A DNA stretch of 13,384 nucleotides from Nitrospirae bacterium GWC2_57_9 (GTDB taxonomy: Bacteria > Nitrospirota > UBA9217), in NCBI GenBank assembly GCA_001805085.1, contig MHEA01000175.1, positions 6,037 through 19,420 of the forward strand. The letters are read 5' to 3'. The notes under the pieces are model-generated. The model was not told where the DNA came from, searched no databases, and saw only the letters and a program-made list of their open reading frames with translations. The position numbers and the translations under genes were made by a program. Position 1 is the first letter of the stretch. Each line of letters opens with the position of its first letter. Positions 1 through 5,456 of this stretch are shown one piece after another.

Positions 1-1848
1 CCCGAAAAGTTCCCGACGGAGGAACGCATATTCAGCGTGATCCACCCGGGCAACCGCATCTTCATCGGAACGGGATGCGGAGAGCCGCAATATCTTGTTC
101 GGGCGCTCATCAATTACGTGCGGTCCCACCCCAAAGCCTTTTTCGATGCCGAACTGCTGCAGGTCTGGACCCTGGGAGTGGCGCCCTATGCCGACGCCAA
201 GTTCAAGGAGACCTTCCGGCACAATTCCTTCTTCATCGGGAACAATACGCGCGAGGCCGTCAACCAGGGTCTGGCCGACTATACCCCGGTGTTCCTGTCG
301 CAGGTTCCGGCGCTCTTTCAGAAAAAGCTGGTTCCCGTGGACGTGGCGCTGATACAGACGTCGCCCCCGGACGAACATGGTTTTATGAGCCTGGGCATCA
401 GCGTGGATATCGTGAAGGCCGCGGCCGAGAACGCGAAGCTCGTCATAGCCCAGGTCAACTCCCGCATGCCGCGCGTCCTGGGCGATACCTTCATCAATAT
501 CAAGGATGTGGATTTCATCGTTCCCTTCGACGAGCCGCTCCTCGAATACGAGGACACGGTATCCGACGAGATTGCGCAGAAGATCGGAACCTATGTTGCG
601 CGGATCGTGCAGGACGGTGACACCATCCAGGTAGGGTACGGGAGCATTCCGAATGCCATCCTGGCCCATCTGCACCGCAAGGAGCACCTTGGCGTCCATA
701 CGGAGCTCCTGACGGACGGCATCGTGGACCTGATGAAGCGGCGCGTGATTGACAACACCCGCAAGGAGCTGAACCCGGGAAAGACCGTGGCGGCCTTCTG
801 CATGGGAAAGCAGGAGACCTACGATTATCTCCATGATAATCCGGGCATCGAGTTCCGGCCGGTAAACTATACGAACAACCCGACGGTGCTGGCCCGCCAG
901 AAGAACATGACTGCCATCAACAGCGCGCTCGAAGTGGACCTGTCGGGCCAGGCAACGGCGGAGTCGATCGGCAAGACCTTCTACAGCGGCATCGGCGGCC
1001 AGGCGGACTTCATGCGCGGCGCCATCCTGTCCCCGGGAGGGAAGACGATCCTCGCCATGCAATCGACGGCGGAGGAAGGGAATGTTTCGAGGATCGTGCC
1101 GTTCCTGCGCGAAGGAGCAGGGGTGACGCTCTCCCGGGGCGATATCCATTACGTGGTGACGGAGTACGGCATCGCCTATCTGCACGGCAAGAACATCCGC
1201 GAACGGGCCATGGACCTGATCGCCATCGCCCATCCCCGGTTCCGGGAAAGGCTAATCGAAGAGGCAAAGGAGCGAAGGCTGATCTACAGCGATCAGGCCT
1301 TCATTCCCGGGGTACAGGGCGAGTATCCGGCGGAGCTGGAGGCGTACAAGGCGACCCGGACGGGGCTCCGTCTCCTGCTGCGGCCCGTCAAGCTTTCCGA
1401 TGAGCATCTGCTGAAGGACTTTTTCTATTCCCTCTCGAACGATTCCATGTACCGCCGGTTCATCTCGACGCGCACCGACATGCACCATGAGCGGCTTCAG
1501 CCGTTCGTGGTCATCGATTATACGAAGGAGATGGTGATCGTGGCGCTGCTCCAGCAGCAGGAGAAGGAGATGATCGCGGGCATGGCGCAGTATCTGATCG
1601 ATGAGAACACCCATACGGCCGAGGTAGCCTTCGTGGTGCGCGATGACCATCAGGGCAAGGGCATCGGCGCCGAACTGCTTTCCTACGTGACCTATCTGGC
1701 CCGGAAGAGCGGACTCCTGGGATTCACCGCAGCAGTCCTGATGGAGAACCGCCAGATGCTCCAGTTGTTCGAAAAAATGGGCTTTATCATCGAGAAGCGC
1801 GCCGACGGCGGGGTGTATGAGCTGAAGATGTCTTTCCGGGATACGTGA
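1..1848 (+). CDS. Bifunctional acetyl-CoA hydrolase/transferase family protein with C-terminal GNAT acetyltransferase domain (5' end outside window)
   Basis: Frame 1 is open from base 1, and the residues before the first possible in-window start (GTG at 37) already fit the family (EKFPTEERIFSVIHPGNRIF), so the gene begins upstream. The N-terminal and C-terminal acetyl-CoA hydrolase/transferase halves cover roughly nt 40-1330. They include the GTGCGEPQ segment, the glycine motif SGIGGQADF near nt 985-1011 and the VVTEYGIAYLHGKNIRERA block, whose Glu (nt 1162-1164) is in the position of the CoA-thioester-forming glutamate of this family. From about nt 1366 a GNAT domain follows, with acetyl-CoA motif A QGKGIGAELL. 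Its opening (LRPVKLSDEHLLKDFFYSLS, later IDYTKEMVIVALL) resembles the GNAT domain of bacterial Pat/Pka protein lysine acetyltransferases. Substrates are not evident; transfer of CoA between acetate or another acyl group is likely. It is probably co-transcribed with the next gene, 22 nt downstream. Confidence 0.9.
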   Translation, partial: PEKFPTEERIFSVIHPGNRIFIGTGCGEPQYLVRALINYVRSHPKAFFDAELLQVWTLGVAPYADAKFKETFRHNSFFIGNNTREAVNQGLADYTPVFLSQVPALFQKKLVPVDVALIQTSPPDEHGFMSLGISVDIVKAAAENAKLVIAQVNSRMPRVLGDTFINIKDVDFIVPFDEPLLEYEDTVSDEIAQKIGTYVARIVQDGDTIQVGYGSIPNAILAHLHRKEHLGVHTELLTDGIVDLMKRRVIDNTRKELNPGKTVAAFCMGKQETYDYLHDNPGIEFRPVNYTNNPTVLARQKNMTAINSALEVDLSGQATAESIGKTFYSGIGGQADFMRGAILSPGGKTILAMQSTAEEGNVSRIVPFLREGAGVTLSRGDIHYVVTEYGIAYLHGKNIRERAMDLIAIAHPRFRERLIEEAKERRLIYSDQAFIPGVQGEYPAELEAYKATRTGLRLLLRPVKLSDEHLLKDFFYSLSNDSMYRRFISTRTDMHHERLQPFVVIDYTKEMVIVALLQQQEKEMIAGMAQYLIDENTHTAEVAFVVRDDHQGKGIGAELLSYVTYLARKSGLLGFTAAVLMENRQMLQLFEKMGFIIEKRADGGVYELKMSFRDT

Positions 1849-1870
1849 TGATCAATATGCTGAGGATCCT

Positions 1871-2335
1871 ATGAAAAACGCATGGTTTTCCCTGTACCTT
1901 CTGGTCCTTGCCCTCTGGGTCGGCGGGATAGCGGTCTTTACCTTTATCGTTACCCCCGTTATCTTCAAGTCCTGCGCCAGGGACATGGCGGGCGATATCG
2001 TGGGCAAGCTTTTCCCCGGCTACTTTGCTTACCTCCTGGTCCTCTCCGCCCTGGCCTTGCTGGTCCTCCTCGCCGGGAACCGCTCGCTCCTAGCCTGGCG
2101 GGTCTCGTTTTTTCTCGTTGCCGCGGCCCTGTTCGTGAACGTTTTCATGATGTTCAAGCTGCATCCCGCGATCGTGAAGGTGAAGCAGGAGATCGTTTCC
2201 CTTGACCGGGATGCTCCTGCCTCAATAACAAGGGACAGCTTCAGAAAACTCCACGCCGCAAGCGCGGCCTTGAACCTGTTCCTGTTCGTGGACGGCGTTG
2301 GGCTCCTGGTCTCGTCGTCCCTTCTTAAGCGGTGA
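1871..2335 (+). CDS. DUF4149 (TMEM205-like) integral membrane protein
   Basis: This encodes a 154-residue hydrophobic protein with four predicted membrane helices, at about residues 5-30, 46-68, 75-96 and 128-150. The family hallmarks are visible: LWVGGIAVFTFIVTPVIF in helix 1 and FRKLHAASAALNLFLFVDG at the start of helix 4, which matches the DUF4149/TMEM205-like pattern F-x-x-LH-x-x-S-x-x-LNL. The molecular function of the family is not established. The start ATG has a GAGG about 6 nt upstream. The gene follows the acetyl-CoA hydrolase fusion by 22 nt and is probably translated from the same transcript. No convincing terminator follows; a CCCGGCCGGG palindrome near 2357 has no T-run. Confidence 0.82.
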   Translation: MKNAWFSLYLLVLALWVGGIAVFTFIVTPVIFKSCARDMAGDIVGKLFPGYFAYLLVLSALALLVLLAGNRSLLAWRVSFFLVAAALFVNVFMMFKLHPAIVKVKQEIVSLDRDAPASITRDSFRKLHAASAALNLFLFVDGVGLLVSSSLLKR

Positions 2336-2491
2336 GCACAGAAAAAGAAAGACCCGGCCGGGCCGTAGCAGAACGGAACCATGAAAGGAAAGTATTGTCG
2401 GAAGAAATTAAGAAGAATTCCGGAGTGAGCGAGTAGCGAGTGGTTACGGGGGAATCGAGAGTCCCTGCGTCGGTAAAGAAGGATTTTTCAA

Positions 2492-2568
2492 TGGCGGGGC
2501 GGACGGGGCTCGAACCCGCGACCTCCGGCGTGACAGGCCGGCGTTCTAACCAGCTGAACTACCACCCC
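2492..2568 (-). tRNA. tRNA-Asp (anticodon GTC)
   Basis: Read on the minus strand, this is a 77-nt cloverleaf with encoded CCA (complement 2492-2494) and discriminator G. The acceptor stem is GGGGTGG paired with CCGCCCC, the D stem GTTC/GAAC, and the anticodon stem CCGGC/GCCGG with loop CTGTCAC. The T arm is GCGGG-TTCGAGC-CCCGT. Anticodon GTC and discriminator G73 agree with aspartate identity. It lies 55 nt downstream of the tRNA-Val gene on the same strand, so the two are probably one transcript. Confidence 0.97.
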
Positions 2569-2623
2569 TTGATGATGGGTACTGCAGACTTTGAACTGTC
2601 TTGTCAGGACAGGTTTAGAACAA

Positions 2624-2699
2624 TGGTAGGCGGAACAGGGATCGAACCTGTGACCCCAGCCTTGTAAGGGCTGTGCTCTCCCAGCTGAGCTATCCGCCC
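2624..2699 (-). tRNA. tRNA-Val (anticodon TAC)
   Basis: This is a 76-nt minus-strand cloverleaf with encoded CCA (complement 2624-2626) and discriminator A. The acceptor is GGGCGGA against TCCGCCT, the D stem GCTC/GAGC, and the anticodon stem CAGCC/GGCTG with loop CTTACAA. The T arm is ACAGG-TTCGATC-CCTGT. Anticodon TAC reads valine GUA codons. An oddity is that the first acceptor pair is G1-U72 rather than G1-C72. It is the promoter-proximal gene of the Val-Asp pair. Confidence 0.97.
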
Positions 2700-2722
2700 G
2701 GTTCCCCCAAAAAGGAAGTATA

Positions 2723-2751
2723 AATATCTATTATTCGGTGAGAAAAGTCAA
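2723..2751 (-). promoter_or_regulatory. Sigma70-type promoter of the tRNA-Val/tRNA-Asp transcript
   Basis: On the minus strand, TTGACT (complement 2746-2751) is separated by exactly 17 nt from GATATT (complement 2723-2728). The predicted transcription start lies near 2715, about 16 nt before the mature tRNA-Val 5' end at 2699. The area is sharply AT-rich compared with the surrounding genes. The -35 box matches 5 of 6 consensus bases and the -10 box 4 of 6. Confidence 0.6.
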
Positions 2752-2795
2752 GCAAAATTTAATTTGTCATTTGATTGTACCCCGAATCCATGACT

Positions 2796-2829
2796 AATGC
2801 CGGGGCAGGTGCCCCGGCATTTTGTTTTT
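2796..2829 (+). terminator. Rho-independent terminator-like hairpin with T-run on the + strand
   Basis: A perfect 11-bp stem (AATGCCGGGGC, 2796-2806, with GCCCCGGCATT, 2811-2821) closes a 4-nt loop and runs into TTTTGTTTTT at 2820-2829. It would stop + strand transcription. On the minus strand the stem is followed only by TTAGTC, so it is a weak intrinsic terminator for the DUF2267 gene whose stop lies just beyond it. It may work in both directions and insulates the tRNA promoter. Confidence 0.75.
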
Positions 2830-2843
2830 CCCGTTCCGGCCGC

Positions 2844-3248
2844 CTATGCAGCTTTTTTCATTTCTCCCTGCCAGCCCGTTTCGAACAAGGGAGCGAACTC
2901 CGCGGGAAGCTGCGCACGGATATCCTCCATCTCTCCCGGGGTCACGGCATCCTTAATGACAGAAATGACAACCCGCGCGTGGTACGTGGCAACGGGAAGA
3001 TCTGCAGGCTCCCGTTCGCTGACCCGCTTGAAAAAATCGTCCAGCCCGAACTTGTCAAGAAAGGCCGAGCGCTGCCGCAGGTAGTAGGCAATTTCCGAGG
3101 GAAGTTGCGCAGCAAGGTCTTTCACCTCATCGAGGGGCAGGCGCTCCGAAAGCGTTTCGAGCACTGCCCGCGTCGCTTTGACAGCATCTCCCAGGGATGA
3201 GAGTCTGCCCCGGCTCCGGACCTGGCCGATGAAGCCGTCATAGTTCAT
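2844..3248 (-). CDS. DUF2267 domain-containing protein
   Basis: This encodes a 134-residue soluble, largely helical protein. The opening MNYDGFIGQVRSRGRLSSLGDAVKATRAVLETL, followed by SERLPLDEVKDLAAQLPSEIAYYL, is the typical N-terminal half of DUF2267. The second half (FFKRVSEREPADLPVATYHARVVISVIKDAVTPGEMEDIRAQLPAEFAPLF) is the companion helical repeat of the same family. Its biochemical role is unknown; relatives are often found beside stress or envelope genes. ATG 3248 has AGGAG 7 nt upstream (complement near 3255-3260). It is transcribed separately from the bacterioferritin-like gene, which ends in its own terminator 146 nt upstream. Confidence 0.87.
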   Translation of the reverse strand: MNYDGFIGQVRSRGRLSSLGDAVKATRAVLETLSERLPLDEVKDLAAQLPSEIAYYLRQRSAFLDKFGLDDFFKRVSEREPADLPVATYHARVVISVIKDAVTPGEMEDIRAQLPAEFAPLFETGWQGEMKKAA

Positions 3249-3288
3249 GGCATTCTCCTTATGCGGGGATTTGAACCGCTCTTGTTAC

Positions 3289-3297
3289 AATATAGCA
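3289..3297 (-). promoter_or_regulatory. Extended -10 promoter element for the DUF2267 gene
   Basis: The minus strand reads TGCTATATT, an extended -10 (TGN plus TATATT), about 40 nt before the start codon. No good -35 box is present. A short inverted repeat CTGTC/GACAG (3306-3319) overlaps where the -35 would lie and could be an operator. Confidence 0.4.
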
Positions 3298-3342
3298 TGC
3301 CGCTGCTGTCCGGGGACAGGGATGTGGGCCGAAAGAATCAAT

Positions 3343-3367
3343 AAAAAAGCCGGCACCAGGCCGGCTT
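3343..3367 (-). terminator. Rho-independent terminator of the bacterioferritin-like gene
   Basis: On the minus strand an 8-bp perfect stem AAGCCGGC/GCCGGCTT (complement 3360-3367 and 3347-3354) with a 5-nt loop is followed by a run of T (complement of the A-run 3343-3348). It lies about 27 nt after the TGA of the gene at 3394-3819, in the right orientation to end that transcript. Confidence 0.85.
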
Positions 3368-3393
3368 GCGATACAGCAGTGATCAATGAAAAT

Positions 3394-3819
3394 TCATCTC
3401 CCCAGCAGGGTGGTGAAGGTGTCGTGGTGCTCCTCTTCCTCGGACAGGATCTGCTCGAAGAGCAGGCGCGTGGTGGAGTCGCCTTCCGTCGTTGCCTGCT
3501 TGATAATGGATTTGTACAGGTCGATGGCCTCCTCCTCGGCCGTTGCATCCACTTCGAGCATCTCTTTCACGGACCCTCCCACCTTGATAGGGTCCGGCTT
3601 GGTGGTCGGCACGACATCGAAATAGAAGAGGCGTTCTGCTATCTTTTCCGCATGCTTCATTTCCGCGATGGCCACTTCCTCGAAGACATCGGCGATTTCC
3701 GCGGATTCCAGCCCCTTTGCCATCACGTGTTGCCACATGTACTGGACGCTCACCTGGATCTCCCTGGCGATCGCCTTGTTCATCATGTCCGTCAATGCTG
3801 TGCTTGCCTTCTGTACCAT
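3394..3819 (-). CDS. Bacterioferritin-like ferritin-family protein
   Basis: This 141-residue four-helix-bundle protein probably oxidises and stores iron. Aligned by eye with E. coli bacterioferritin, all six diiron ligands are present: Glu20, Glu53, His56, Glu97, Glu128 and His131 (motifs REIQVSVQY, AEMKHAE, EEEAIDLY, SEEEEHHD). Met54 in EMKH corresponds to the haem-binding Met52 of E. coli Bfr, so interfacial haem is possible. At 141 residues it is shorter than E. coli Bfr (158), the difference lying at the C-terminus. I chose ATG 3819 because AAAGGAG sits 7-8 nt upstream; a TTG at 3834 would place that ribosome-binding site inside the gene. A strong terminator follows. It could instead be a Dps- or rubrerythrin-like ferritin, but the ligand spacing favours Bfr. 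Confidence 0.82.
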   Translation of the reverse strand: MVQKASTALTDMMNKAIAREIQVSVQYMWQHVMAKGLESAEIADVFEEVAIAEMKHAEKIAERLFYFDVVPTTKPDPIKVGGSVKEMLEVDATAEEEAIDLYKSIIKQATTEGDSTTRLLFEQILSEEEEHHDTFTTLLGR

Positions 3820-3853
3820 ACGTTCTCCTTTCAAATGGTGAGCATCTGCACGC

Positions 3854-3862
3854 AGCTTAGCA
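3854..3862 (-). promoter_or_regulatory. Possible extended -10 element of the bacterioferritin-like gene
   Basis: The minus strand reads TGCTAAGCT about 35 nt before the start codon. The -35 candidate 17 nt upstream (TTCCCT) is poor, so this is a weak call that may depend on an activator. Confidence 0.3.
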
Positions 3863-3906
3863 GAAAAACCGGGATCAGGGAAGCCCGCTTATCTCAAGAG
3901 GTCTGA

Positions 3907-4299
3907 TCACGACCCGTGTCGCTTGATCCCCCAGTGGTCGTCGAACTCCTGCTCGGCCTTCGCAGCGTCATCGGCATTATTCAGGATGAGCTGCCTGAGA
4001 TGAATATAGCTGTCCGGGTCAAGGGCGGTGAACTCAATGGCGACGCTGCCAGGCTCGGACCTGGATATCGTCCCCGAGGCCCGTATGTAGACGGGGACTG
4101 TTGCCCCGCTCAGTTTGAGCGAAAGATTACAGGCGGTGCCCGCAGGAGGTCCGGTTCCCGGCACCGGCACCCGGATCCCGTTCATGCTGATGTTGGCCGC
4201 AAATCCCGTCCGGATCACTGAGGAGCCCGCTTTTATTTCGATCTCGGTGCTGAAGGGCACCCGTATGAATTCCCTTCGGTTATTCGTCCTGTGCTCCAT
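3907..4299 (-). CDS. PilZ domain protein, probable cyclic di-GMP receptor
   Basis: This 130-residue protein is essentially one PilZ domain. Both ligand motifs are visible: RREFIR at residues 8-13 (RxxxR) and NISMNG at residues 36-41 ((D/N)xSxxG), separated by the usual 25 or so residues. The end of the barrel, SVAIEFTALDPDSYIHLRQLI (residues 85-105), is typical. Such single-domain proteins usually bind c-di-GMP and act by contacting motility, polysaccharide or secretion machinery; the partner is not evident here. I chose ATG 4299, since a longer reading to 4353 would overlap a strong promoter. The nearest purine-rich stretch, GGGCGAGGG, is an imperfect ribosome-binding site. The gene is apparently monocistronic. 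Confidence 0.87.
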   Translation of the reverse strand: MEHRTNNRREFIRVPFSTEIEIKAGSSVIRTGFAANISMNGIRVPVPGTGPPAGTACNLSLKLSGATVPVYIRASGTISRSEPGSVAIEFTALDPDSYIHLRQLILNNADDAAKAEQEFDDHWGIKRHGS

Positions 4300-4323
4300 G
4301 GTCCCTCGCCCAATCCTGACCAA

Positions 4324-4353
4324 AGTATAGCAACAGAACGCCAAGGGCGTCAA
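4324..4353 (-). promoter_or_regulatory. Strong sigma70-type promoter of the PilZ gene
   Basis: On the minus strand, TTGACG (complement 4348-4353) and TATACT (complement 4324-4329) are 18 nt apart, and TGC directly before TATACT makes an extended -10. The predicted start, near 4317, leaves a leader of roughly 18 nt before ATG 4299. This supports the shorter PilZ start. Confidence 0.72.
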
Positions 4354-4388
4354 TGGCGAAGGGTGGAATTCTGGAGTAAGGGCAGCGA

Positions 4389-4454
4389 GCGAATACGATC
4401 ATGTTTCTACCTTAAGAATAGAGATTCCCTGCGGTTCTCAGCAGGGAGCTCAAT
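4389..4454. repeat. 66-bp direct repeat, copy 1
   Basis: It begins GCGAATACGATCATGTTT and ends GCAGGGAGCTCAAT. It matches copy 2 (4492-4557) at 58 of 66 positions without gaps. It contains a hairpin, TCCCTGC (4426-4432) with GCAGGGA (4441-4447), flanked by an outer GAG/CTC pairing. On the minus strand it encodes ELPAENRRESLFLR, stop, AAAC, ATG. Confidence 0.88.
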
Positions 4455-4505
4455 TCTGGAGATGCCTATACGAACCTTCACTTCGCGCAGGGCGAATACG
4501 ATCAT
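4407..4505 (-). other. Possible 32-codon small ORF formed by the repeat (uncertain)
   Basis: It reads from ATG (complement 4503-4505) to TAG (complement 4407-4409), with product beginning MIVFALREVKVRIGIS and ending IELPAENRRESLFLR. The start lies in copy 2 and the stop in copy 1. It begins 4 nt after the TAA of the upstream 66-codon frame (4510-4710), and another ATG lies 4 nt after its own stop, so the junction stop-AAAC-ATG occurs twice. No good ribosome-binding site is present. It may be an artefact of a structural repeat; I recognise no function. Confidence 0.22.
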
Positions 4506-4557
4506 GTTTTTACTTTAAAAATCGAGATTCCCTCCGGGTTCCAGCAGGGAGCTCAAT
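4492..4557. repeat. 66-bp direct repeat, copy 2
   Basis: This is the second copy, 103 bp from the first. The hairpin is kept by partly different pairs: outer TCCCT/AGGGA with an inner CCGG/CTGG in place of the GC/GC of copy 1. On the minus strand it encodes ELPAGTRRESRFLK, stop, AAAC, ATG. Similarity resumes further right with CCTTCAC (4475-4481 versus 4587-4593), with spacing 9 nt longer after copy 2. Confidence 0.88.
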
Positions 4558-4710
4558 CAAGCCGTTTGCAGGCAGTCCGGAAAGAGCCTTCACCTTGCCT
4601 AAAAAGGCCGGAAACGAGGTCTTCCGCGCAGCGCTCGGTTTTTCGTCACGCAACTCTACGTTTTGTTTGACAACCCCCGGGGATTCTGGTAAAAATGTAT
4701 ATTCTGCCAT
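4510..4710 (-). other. Possible 66-codon small ORF ending in repeat copy 2 (doubtful)
   Basis: The predicted product starts MAEYTFLPESPGVVKQ and ends IELPAGTRRESRFLK, so its C-terminus is the repeat-encoded tail. Its first codons lie over the -10 region of the oppositely directed cyclophilin promoter, and no clear ribosome-binding site precedes it. It has no recognised domain. I list it because its tail shares the reading frame of the neighbouring small ORF, not because it is a confident gene. Confidence 0.2.
4667..4695 (+). promoter_or_regulatory. Sigma70-type promoter of the cyclophilin gene
   Basis: A perfect TTGACA (4667-4672) is 17 nt from TAAAAA (4690-4695), which is preceded by TGG as an extended -10. 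The spacer contains the palindrome CCCCGGGG. The predicted start, near 4702, gives a leader of about 60 nt. TATATT at 4698 is a less well spaced alternative. Confidence 0.65.
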
Positions 4711-4761
4711 TTTTTAAATGAGTTATAAGGCACTTTACCGTTCGTTCGGGGAGGTTCTCAC

Positions 4762-5355
4762 ATGAAAAAAATATTTGTCCTGTTCGCTCTGGCCGCGGTC
4801 CTGACCGCAGTTCATGCCTTCGCGAAGCAGGGAGACGCTAAATTCACCGCACAGGAGATCAAAAAAATGTCGACAACGAAAGCCATCATTGAGACGAAAT
4901 TCGGGAACATAACCTTGAAATTCTTCCCCGAAGTCGCGCCGGGGCACGTGAAAAACTTCCTCGACCTGGCCAAGAAGGGATTTTATGACGGTACGACTTT
5001 CCATCGTGTCATTCCGAACTTTATGATCCAGGGTGGCGACCCGAACTCAAAGAATGCCGACAAGCGCACGCACGGAACGGGCGGGCCGGGTTACATGATC
5101 AAGGCCGAGTTCAATGAAAAGCCGCACAAGAGGGGAACGCTGTCCATGGCCCGGGCCGCCAATCCCGACAGCGCCGGTTCACAGTTCTTTATCTGCGTAA
5201 AGGATTCCAACTTCCTCGACCGCCAGTATACGGCCTTCGGCGAGGTGGAAAGCGGCATGGAGGTCGCCGACAAGATCGTGGCCCAGCCGCGTGATCCCCA
5301 GGACAACCCGAACGAACGCATCGAGATGAAGGTCAAGATCGTGGAAGGCAAATAA
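4762..5355 (+). CDS. Exported cyclophilin-type peptidyl-prolyl cis-trans isomerase
   Basis: This 197-residue protein isomerises Xaa-Pro bonds and probably assists folding in the periplasm. Residues 1-21 form a signal peptide: MKK, a hydrophobic core, then VHAFA. Cleavage is likely after Ala21 (AFA) or Ala19. A cyclophilin domain fills residues 38-195, with the active-site block [14 protein letters not shown] (80-93, containing the catalytic Arg), the GSQFFI strand (139-144) and [12 protein letters not shown] (151-162). The position equivalent to Trp121 of human cyclophilin A is Phe151, as in bacterial enzymes with weak cyclosporin binding. GGGGAGG lies 8 nt before ATG. No lipobox Cys is seen, so it should be soluble in the periplasm. 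It has its own promoter and is followed by a heptad repeat, so it may read through into argG. Confidence 0.93.
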   Translation: MKKIFVLFALAAVLTAVHAFAKQGDAKFTAQEIKKMSTTKAIIETKFGNITLKFFPEVAPGHVKNFLDLAKKGFYDGTTFHRVIPNFMIQGGDPNSKNADKRTHGTGGPGYMIKAEFNEKPHKRGTLSMARAANPDSAGSQFFICVKDSNFLDRQYTAFGEVESGMEVADKIVAQPRDPQDNPNERIEMKVKIVEGK

Positions 5356-5361
5356 AACAAA

Positions 5362-5396
5362 TGCGGAGTGCGGAGTGCGGAATGCGGAGTGGAGAG
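5362..5396 (+). repeat. Heptad tandem repeat (TGCGGAG)n after the cyclophilin stop codon
   Basis: Five consecutive 7-mers read TGCGGAG, TGCGGAG, TGCGGAA, TGCGGAG, TGGAGAG, starting 6 nt after the stop codon. The same unit recurs after lysA. It contains an ATG (5361) that could mislead start calling for argG. Confidence 0.85.
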
Positions 5397-5445
5397 CTTG
5401 TTTCCCTTCCCAGTACCGTGATCCTTCCGCAACGCACTCCCCGGC

Positions 5446-5450
5446 AGGAG
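5446..5450 (+). promoter_or_regulatory. Ribosome-binding site that fixes a TTG start for argG
   Basis: AGGAG is 6 nt before TTG 5457. The upstream in-frame ATG at 5361 lies inside the heptad repeat, has no Shine-Dalgarno sequence and would add 32 residues foreign to the family. Confidence 0.75.
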
Positions 5451-5456
5451 CACCTT

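Larger units (their letters stand above)
4300..4761. other. Intergenic region with divergent promoters and a two-copy repeat
   Basis: This 462-bp gap separates the divergently read PilZ gene and cyclophilin gene. From left to right it holds the PilZ promoter, two copies of a 66-bp repeat (4389-4454 and 4492-4557), a less structured stretch (4560-4660) and the cyclophilin promoter (4667-4695). I see no tRNA, no recognisable riboswitch and no conserved long gene in it. The only open frames are short minus-strand ones associated with the repeat. Confidence 0.7.

Noticed and set aside
2336..2491. Terminators near the CCCGGCCGGG palindrome and downstream of tRNA-Asp
   Set aside because: The palindrome has no T-run on either strand, and I could not draw a convincing hairpin after tRNA-Asp on the minus strand.
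2440..2667. 75-codon + strand frame across the tRNA region
   Set aside because: It is the antisense of tRNA-Asp and tRNA-Val. Peptides such as GRTGLEPATSGVTGRRSNQLNYH are the well-known false protein produced by reading tRNA complements.
3247..3906. 219-codon + strand frame over the bacterioferritin-like gene
   Set aside because: It is antisense to a gene with complete diiron ligands, ribosome-binding site and terminator; the product is His/Leu-rich without a domain.
4389..4557. CRISPR-like array
   Set aside because: There are only two copies, each 66 bp with unequal flanking sequence and no further spacers or cas genes.
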